DNA from: Atopsyche davidsoni
Taxonomy: Eukaryota > Arthropoda > Insecta > Trichoptera > Hydrobiosidae
Length of the DNA: 64,000 nucleotides
Direction of reading: 5' to 3'
NCBI GenBank assembly: GCA_022113835.1
Contig: JAILWY010000006.1
Span: forward strand, 9,284,501-9,348,500
Notes under the pieces: model-generated
Database searches by the model: none
The model's input: only the letters and a program-made list of their open reading frames with translations
Told to the model about the DNA's origin: nothing
Shown here: positions 56,276 to 64,000 of the stretch, in pieces
Layout: each line of letters starts with the position of its first letter
How positions within the stretch are numbered: position 1 is the stretch's first letter
Program-made: the position numbers and the translations under genes

Positions 56276-56976
56276 GGACATCACTATCTAATTCAAAACC
56301 ACGGGACCGTAATGGGACGGACGTAAAAACGAACGATTTGAAATAAAAAATAATGTCCCAAAACAGAACTAAGTGAATCCGCCATACAAGCAGAACAAAA
56401 AAACCTTAAAAGCCTTAAAAAAAAAAAAATATTGTGAAGCTATTTGTATAGCCAATTGAACATTTCTGTTTGGCTTCTTGTGAAGGAGCCCTTGAAAAAG
56501 TAGTCGTAAACAAAAATGTTCGTAGTCTCATTGCCAATTGGTTGCTTACGCTTGTTGTTATTCCAAAGCCGAAATAAGTTTGACGTTTTCAGGTTGATTT
56601 ATGATTTATTATCGTCCTTGGTGAATATTATATATATTATTAAAAACAAGAGTAAATCGCATAATACTTGAAACGTATCTTAAAATAGCATGTATGCCAT
56701 ATATTAATGAAAATAGCACTTAATAATTCAAAGTGGAAAAAATCCACTTGATTTAAAATATATATTTGAACAATTTGAAGAAAGTTGAATATATTATTCG
56801 CTCGATGTTTCTCAGAGATGTTTATTTATTTAGCAGAACACAATCCAAGACTCAATTTATAATAATATGAACAAAACGAATAAATATTTAAGTAATAATA
56901 AGAAAAACAAATAAGACAAAATTTACCAACGCCAACAGCAATAAAATTTGTTCGTGGCTCAAATAAACAAATACAG

Positions 56977-57064
56977 TAGAGATTTTGCTGAAAATGTCAA
57001 TGTCATCAGGTTATATATCCAAATGCATAGCCAGAGACATTAGTGCGATCGAAGAAGAACAAAG
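56977..57064 (+). other. Possible first coding exon, unknown
   Basis: Acceptor-like AAATACAG|TAGAG, an ATG at 56994 and 23 codons (MSMSSGYISKCIARDISAIE...) up to CAAAG|GTATTG. The polypyrimidine tract is poor. Not recognised; could be chance. Confidence 0.18.
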
Positions 57065-57539
57065 GTATTGTAATAATCAAGAATTTAATAAAAACTCACT
57101 GCATAAAAGTAATCATTTCAAAATACAGTTTGCTGTTTTTCAGTAGTGGGTTGCGGAGTGTTGTCAGAGGCAGGTAATGCTTACTTTTGTTGAACTGCAC
57201 GACCTGCTACAACTAAGGGGTGATGGCCATTGAGAAGCCGATGTGAAGGGAAAACGAAAATGGGAATTTTCTCAAAACGGTTCTTTGTTAGAATTTTAAT
57301 AAGTTTTTCCTCGGGAGACTAATTTGTATACAAAACATGTTCCTGCTTGCTCCTGTTCCAACATTTTTGAGATCAAAACTTCTGGAAGATGTGACGAATC
57401 AAAAAAGAAATACCTGGTTCCTTGAAAAAATATTTAAAAAGCTACATAGTGTGTCAAAACTCATGTTGTTATCTGAAAAAGTGAGATATTTTAATACATA
57501 TTTTTTTCGGTGTGTTTTTTATTAAGATACGCGACTTCT

Positions 57540-60300
57540 TTGAAGTGATCATTTAATTTTTTTTATCAATATTATCGTTTGAATTAAATAGCTTAACACC
57601 CAAAATAATTGAAAAGACATGAAAATATATTAGTGCAGACATGGAAATAATTTTTTATAATTATTTTCTATAAATTTTCTAGTTCGGTTCTGGCCTCACT
57701 TGTGACGTCAGGGATGGAGCTAGCCCAATTTGTCAGTCTGCCAAATTACCTGAGGCTGAGATAAGGAGGATCTTATAATTTATTTGGGAACCACTGGATA
57801 AAAATGTTTAGTATCGCGCTGAAGTTTTTATTGCTTCTCAAAGTCTTTAAAGTGCCGCTGGGTATGCGTAAAAAAGGCTTTTAAACTATTCCGATGCTTC
57901 TAAACCTATGACTGCGGAGTTTTGATTTTTTTTTGTCAAATCATCAGATATGTATATACTATATAAATAAAGAAGAAGTATGCGAAAAAGTATTTCGACT
58001 CGGTACAGACGATTGCTTTGTTCGGAAGACTCGGATAAATAAATAAAAATAAATTCACGAGGCTATGTTCACTATCAAAATTTTTACAGCTAAGATAATA
58101 AAACAACACAAGAAGTTCAAGTAATTATTTTTGAGAGAATATTTAAGTAGTTCATATTAAAATTTAAGCTATATTGGATCGATTTCTTTAATATTATAGA
58201 ATATATATTAAGTGTAAGTAACTTGTATTCTGTTAATAATTCTTAACTTTACTCCGAAATTCAAACGCAATTTAAATTTCATAAATTACTTATAAAGGAT
58301 CTTCTTTATAAACTTTTGTCGACTCTATCTGAAAGAGATTATTTTGACAGCTGCCTAAGATATTCTCTGATCGACATAATTTGTTTTTTAAATATTTCAA
58401 ACTTAAAATTTATGTCATCTGCAAAATCTTCTTTTCAATTTGATTGATTTGAGCAAAAAATAGGATATCATAACTCCTTTAGATTTACCAAGGGCCTTTA
58501 TAAAACTCTCAATTCTCACGTCAGTAAAAAAACTTATTTTTTAAGCAAATTTAACACTACTTGCGTCGTTCGTGTTTTTTGTTTGCCAAGCCTTTTTAGA
58601 TTCAATCCATGTTTGATTGACGCTTTCCTGGTAGTGTTAATCTATATAGTTTTTATACATTGTATAATTAAAAATTAAATCTAAAGTATGTATTAATACA
58701 TTTTATTTTAAATTAAAAAATATATCTATGGCATATTTTTACATTAAACGTTTAACGTTACACGATAGGAAAACTGTAAATATAAACATCCTCTAAAGCC
58801 GTAGATTCAAAACGGAAATAAGTAAAATAAGATTTTGAAAATACAATACTTGTTGCCATTTGGTTTTTGTAACCCATCACAATGATACCGCATTTTTAAA
58901 TGTATTTGTTAGACACTGTGAAAAAATACACTAGGAGTAACGGTAAGTTTTTTTTAACTGTCTAACAATATTCTTTGTGATTCTCAAAAGGTTAACGGCT
59001 TGTACATGAAATAGGTAAACAGAAACAGCTTTTATTACCCAATGCAACTGGTATGAAATTCATGATATATGTTATATAACGGTCTTAGCTAGTAAAGCGT
59101 AAGGTTTCTTATTTTGCCCATATATTCAGAAATTCCAAATATAGTCTACTGTAGCTGATTATCTAAGCGAAAATAGCCAACTGAAAAAAATAATCTTAAA
59201 ACGATATAAAGGGAACACTTTCGTCTTTCTTGGGCTTCTTCAGTTGGGATTATAAATAAATATTTATTTGCAGATTCATAAAATATTTAATAATAGTCAC
59301 TGAAGAAAGCAACAGGTCATAAAGTTGGAGGTTTCAATTTAATTTTCTGAGACGGGAAACTAAAAAAAGGCCGTTTATTTTACGGTTATTCCACTAATAA
59401 TGAAATAAAAATTATTTTTATAACACATGACTGCATGAATCAAATTGAAACGCTGCAGTCTGCAGATATCAGAGAGTTCATTTTAAAATTATGTGAGTAT
59501 AATAGAGACTAAAAATTCATTTTATTTTCTTAATATTTTATGATTTACGTAAGCACGTAAGATTTCAGTAGGCAAGAGCTTTGCTTCCCGGTGCCTTTCA
59601 GGTTCTGCTGAAAGATTTTCCGCCATATTAGAAGCGAGTAGATCCGATCTAGATTGCACACAGAGGCTTAACTAAAATGGGAAAAAGTATTAGTCATTCC
59701 AATTCTTTATTGGATCGCATAAATCACCATTTTAACGCAATTTAGGAAACTCGTTTGTGATCACTATCACATGACTGAAGTTTTTTTGATTCAAGTAAAA
59801 ACTTAAACTTTAATGTGAATTATACTTTTTGACAAATAAAATAATTAAAAAATCTACCAAGATTTAAAAAAATAAATATTATATATGCTTTGAAAAGTTG
59901 TTCGATGTTTAGGAACTGGTGTATATTAAAATAGCGTTTTGTACTGTTTTCTAAAATTCTCCGTGTTTAATGATAAATTAAAACTTTAAAGTTCATTGTT
60001 CGTTGTAAATTTCGACACGGATCTTAAGGTAATTTAATTAATAAGCTTAAATTTTAACAAGAAATTTAATTATTTGCCATGTAGTCAGACTCTGTTCAAT
60101 TAATAAGACGTGTAAAAATTAAGGCTTATAAACTGTTATATAGTCCATTGTAGTATCCGTCACCTTCTTGGAAGACATGTCTTGGCAACTTATTAAATAT
60201 TAGTAAAAATAAATAAAAATTGAGAACTAGCAGAATTTTTAAGCCTTATTTGAATATGTCATCTAGCTACTTTTGACTGTTTTAGAAAATTTTCAGTGCT
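57540..60300. other. AT-rich stretch without recognisable gene
   Basis: No supported exon, RNA gene or TIR element was found. Composition resembles the other gene-poor parts of the window. Confidence 0.45.
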
Positions 60301-60309
60301 GGGACTATT

Positions 60310-60425
60310 TTCAGGACCATCATTTAATTCCTGAGGATGGTCTCAGTACGGGTACATTTCAGAGTACCAAGAGTTCGAGGCAGCTCAACACCCATGAAAC
60401 CGAATCAACTCAAGTCAACCAGTGC
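60310..60425. repeat. Dispersed repeat shared with 45.89-46.01 kb
   Basis: CCTGAGGATGGTCTCA and GAAACCGAATCAACT here match CCTGAAGATGGTCTCA (minus) and GAAACCGAATCAACT (plus) near 45.9-46.0 kb. The two blocks are in different relative orientation, like the hammerhead-bearing repeats. Confidence 0.5.
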
Positions 60426-60839
60426 TGCCAGATACAATCGATAAATTATAATATATAATTACAACATCACAACACAGGCCGTGAGTTTAATTGTCAATCT
60501 CCGGGTAATCTGTGTGACGCAACCTGTAATGATAGCTCGGTGCGTTCTGCTTGATTGGACACAGTCAAAGGCGACATGTTCCAATCCCCCCCGACGGCCA
60601 ACATCCAGTTTAGTAACAAAATCATTTTTGATCCGGATTACGGGGCAACCCGCTTCGTTTGATCCGTTGTTAGCTCAAAGTATTAAAAAAACTGCCCACG
60701 AAGTAGATCGAGTAAAATGCTCAGTGCAAAGGAGGATTATATGAAAAAAAAAAAAAACTAGATTTTTTTATACGCCGAACTCATGACTGAATTTAAAACA
60801 GGCTTTTACCATAAACTTTTTAGTTGAACTTTAAATTAA

Positions 60840-61016
60840 GTGACGCAACAAACGTTTTGTCATTAGCCGATTTCGTCCTTTTATTTTGGATGTATGAACA
60901 ACGCTAAATTGGACGCTATTGACCAACAAATTGGTACAACATCACTAGTAATTTTTTTTGATAATAAGCTATTTGATACGAATTGTTGTTGCGATTCGTT
61001 GCTGCGTGTGTAGAAC
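60840..61016. mobile_element. TTAA-family MITE copy (diverged)
   Basis: TTAA (60836-60839) precedes GTGACGCAACAAACG. Internal TCCTTTTATTTTGGATGTAT and GGACGCTATTGACC, and the right end GTTGCTGCGTGTGTAGAAC, match the family. Confidence 0.6.
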
Positions 61017-62583
61017 ACTTCATCGTTCTGCAGGCAGCTTTACATCTTGCCAGAGGAAAAAAGTCAATAGACTTCGTCAACGGTACGTTTTTTCATACCT
61101 TATTCTCATAATGTTCTTAATAAATCTTCTCAAATGGTCCATTTTCATCAAATAGATGTTCGTAACTCACAGATAAAAGAAAAAAATATCGAAAAGTTAT
61201 CTTTGCCCGATGTTTTTTTTGAAATTTTAAATGAAACACACCGTAGGGGACAGGATTTCAGGTCTTCATCGGAAATGTCAGATTCTTATCTACCTTACTG
61301 CAAGCGCGCAAACCTTCCGAAGGTCTGCAGCTGCTTCTTTTTTATATTCAGTTAAAAAATATTTAAAAAATATATAATTTGTATGTGTATTCGGATGTCA
61401 TGTAATATTGTTCATATGCATATTTTGTCGATATGTAAAAAGCTTGTCTTCTCTTATTTTTGACTCTACCCAGCGAAAGTTATATAACTTCTTTGTTTCA
61501 CGCTGTAAGGTAATAATTCTTAAGTAATGTCTATATCGGTAGTTATTTATATTTGGACGTCTTTGCACTGAGCAACTGCATCTTATGTTCTTAATAATAT
61601 TCAATGCACTTGTACTGCATTTCAAGAGAGCCTCGGCCGGTCCATCAATGTTGGAGTATAGCCTAAAACCGATAACTTAATCAGAGGCGGTTTACAGAGC
61701 ATTTCGTCATAAACGATTTCAGAACGCTTTTTAGAGTGCACATTATTTACGGGACAAACGGTCTACGTCCGAGTAAACACGTTTTTGATACACAGTACCC
61801 CGAGCGAGATGTAAAATAATCCAACGCTTGTCATATGTACGAGTTTTATGAAGACACGTATACGATAAATTTTAGGCCCGAAACGAATTGTACTCTTTTA
61901 ATTAAAATCAAAGCAAAGTCTGAAAACAATATTCAGCTTTAAATTTATTTCAAATTTAAACCACTACATATACGACTGAGATCATGAGTTTTTAAACATG
62001 TTTTTTGATCAGAGTATACGATTATTATGAATTATTAAGAAGGCTTAAGTTATGAATCTCATTAATATCTAGAATCTTGACAGTAAAGGGGTTCCTAAAA
62101 ACGACACTTCAGAAAAGAAATAGAACCTTCGCGACAATATCGTCCCCCCGCATCGCCACACGTAACCCAGTTCAGGCTGTGCTCCGTAATAAGGTTGTCA
62201 ACAATATTTCTAAAATTAAAACCAAGTAGAAAATTCTAAAATTTATGGATCCATAAAACCGACAATACATCAAGATTGGTTCGAAGAATGGGTAACGGTA
62301 CGAAGCCCGACTAATCTATTCTTGAAAACACGGCCTGAGCTGCTCGGGTATGAAAGATTGCGGCACTGTGACCTTTTAACTCACCCCCCGGGTGGTAATG
62401 AGCGATAGTCTGACCTAATGAACAACATTGTATGAAGAAGGTGCTTCGAGCCTCTGTCGGACAACGGACTGAAAAAAATCGTGTGTAGTTTTTAAGACAC
62501 AATTGTCCCTTTCAGTTCCAGGTGATTTAGTTTATCAAACAATAAGGAATTTTATAATATATTACCTCTACAAATAAGTTTTA

Positions 62584-63190
62584 AAGGATTTTTTTTTCAA
62601 GTTTGACGCTTTATTGTGAGAAAATTGTTTTAAGTTCATTTTTAAAAGTGTTATCACTACTTTTTCCCATATTTTTTGCGAGTTCTTCTTGCGTTTGGCG
62701 CGAGTCTCCATCCAATATAGTCTCCAATTCGGCATCCTCAAACTTTTCTGGCCGCCCTTCGCGCTCTTTGTCATTGGTATTAAAATCACCACTTCTAAAA
62801 CGTTTATACCAAAATTCACACGTAGAAATCGATGAAGCATGTTCTCCGTAAGCTTCTTGCAGCATTCGATGGCCTTCAGCTGCACTTTTCTTCAAATGGA
62901 AGCAGAAAAGTAAGCTCTCCCGCAAGTTGTGCTTTGTTGGCACAAAAGTTGACATATTCGGAGCACACAAAAACTTAGTTGTTTCCACTTAATGAAAAAG
63001 AAAGCCTAATGATGGGGTTATAAAATGAAGTTAGTTGCAACACTGTCCGTTTCGATTTTATATTAGTAACGTCATCTCTTGAAAATCCTTTAAAACCTAA
63101 AATAATTGTACACCTAATACTTGCTTATCAATGCTTGCAGTGCGTCCCTCTGAATAAAGCCATGCTACTTTTTACTGATGAAAAATCCTG
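62584..63190 (-). mobile_element. Deletion derivative of a mariner-like transposon
   Basis: TA-bounded ends AAGGATTTTT (left) and the inverse CAGGATTTTT (right) enclose about 0.6 kb. This is half the length of a full mariner. The interior encodes only the N-terminal DNA-binding part of the transposase (separate entry), and the catalytic half is absent. Likely immobile on its own. Confidence 0.6.
62611..62988 (-). pseudogene. Mariner transposase, N-terminal fragment
   Basis: 125 codons from ATG (62988). The helix-turn-helix (HTH_48-type) region reads LRESLLFCFHLKKSAAEGHR, followed by the mariner-typical EFWYKRFRSGDF, EGRPEKFEDAELE and QTQEELAKNMG. It then ends in a short unrelated tail and a stop. 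The DDD catalytic domain of about 200 residues is missing. A full family member has about 345 residues. Confidence 0.85.
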
Positions 63191-64000
63191 TATATACCAC
63201 ATTCATCATTGATTGTGTATAAACTACACACATAAACACAAGTCTTGTATATTAACTAAATTTGTGGCTGCTTCAAAATTAACAAAATCTTAACATTAAT
63301 CTGAAACATGCACCGGCATGAAGTGTCTTATTACAAATATCTATTACGGGGATGCTTTCATGGAAATGAAACCCCCCGCATGCAGCCGAGAATATGGGGT
63401 CAGAGGCAATACCCGTAACTGAGATTGTCATACTAGAATTTCATCGAATAGGCAAATTTAATAATTAATTAATAATATGGATTACGTGGGTCCAGCTTAA
63501 ACTTGTTAAAAAGGTTTTAAAAAATTATCTGATATTGAAACAAACACACCTATACAGTAAGTTGAGGGCGACGTTGTGTGACGCTAATTCATTTATTTTT
63601 ATTAATATAAAATAAACTATTTTATTATTATATCTATTTGCTCAGCCTATAAACTCTATTAATGGATATGAAGAGGGAAAATTGTAATACCGTAAAATGA
63701 TTATATTTTAATTTACAGTGATAATTATTCATCTTTTAAATTCCTCCATTTAAATTTCTCCATTGTATTTTTTTATGTGTTTTATACAAGAGATTATCTT
63801 CGGCTCAAAACCGTTAGTTTTTAGATAAGTTTTTAATATGTAGGTATATATACACACGTAAGTTCATGTACACAGGTGTACGTGTTAACATAATTTGTGA
63901 TCATATCACTCGAGCCAAATGGATTTATAAAAGACGTATTTAATGAGATAAACCGTTGTAGATAAAAAAAAATAACTAGCAAATAACGAGAGTTTTTCAT

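Noticed and set aside
55880..56284. A 134-codon minus-strand ORF over the E-box island
   Set aside because: Half of it lies in AT-rich DNA with low-complexity residues; no splice support and no known domain.

Overview
The window is nuclear DNA from an insect or another arthropod. It is strongly AT-rich, its genes are split by GT-AG introns, and it carries cytosolic-type tRNA genes, arthropod protein families (Medea/Smad4, a clip-domain serine protease, an insect-type Csad-like decarboxylase), mariner and LINE remnants and many short TIR elements. The order of insect cannot be settled by eye. Most ORFs longer than 60 codons here are chance or shadow frames. The genes below were assembled exon by exon from splice sites, phase continuity and family knowledge.

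Layout: 1-7.7 kb is gene-poor DNA downstream of Medea. Medea, the co-Smad of TGF-beta/BMP signalling, lies on the minus strand at 7752-13407 (11 coding exons, 633 aa, all phases consistent) with a non-coding first exon near 13.6 kb. It is head-to-head with a PLP-dependent acidic amino-acid decarboxylase of the Csad/ADC group on the plus strand at 14245-19927 (8 exons, 490 aa). Next comes a small tRNA cluster: Val(TAC) on minus, Leu(CAG) on plus, and Leu(AAG) on minus. The last sits inside an intron of a clip-domain trypsin-like protease (minus, 20743-23718, 8 exons, 419 aa).

From about 24 kb to the end I find no complete protein-coding gene. This 40 kb holds decayed and short mobile elements: a LINE reverse-transcriptase tail with an internal duplication, two pogo/Tigger-like TIR elements, a hAT-like element with an 8-bp target duplication, a TTAA-flanked MITE family with about eight copies in the window, a short repeat with a hammerhead-ribozyme-like core in two copies, and a deleted mariner. 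It also holds GC-rich islands that look like promoters or untranslated exons, notably 44.26-44.60 kb and 50.99-51.43 kb on plus, probably the 5' end of a long-intron gene that continues past the window.

The three recognised genes belong to unrelated pathways: nuclear signalling, taurine/beta-alanine synthesis, and an extracellular proteolytic cascade. The only sign of coupling is the roughly 0.6 kb shared upstream region of Medea and Csad. The most unusual local structures are the tRNA whose pol III terminator is also the polypyrimidine tract of the protease intron, the MITE inserted 17 nt from a Medea splice acceptor, and the hammerhead-like repeats.
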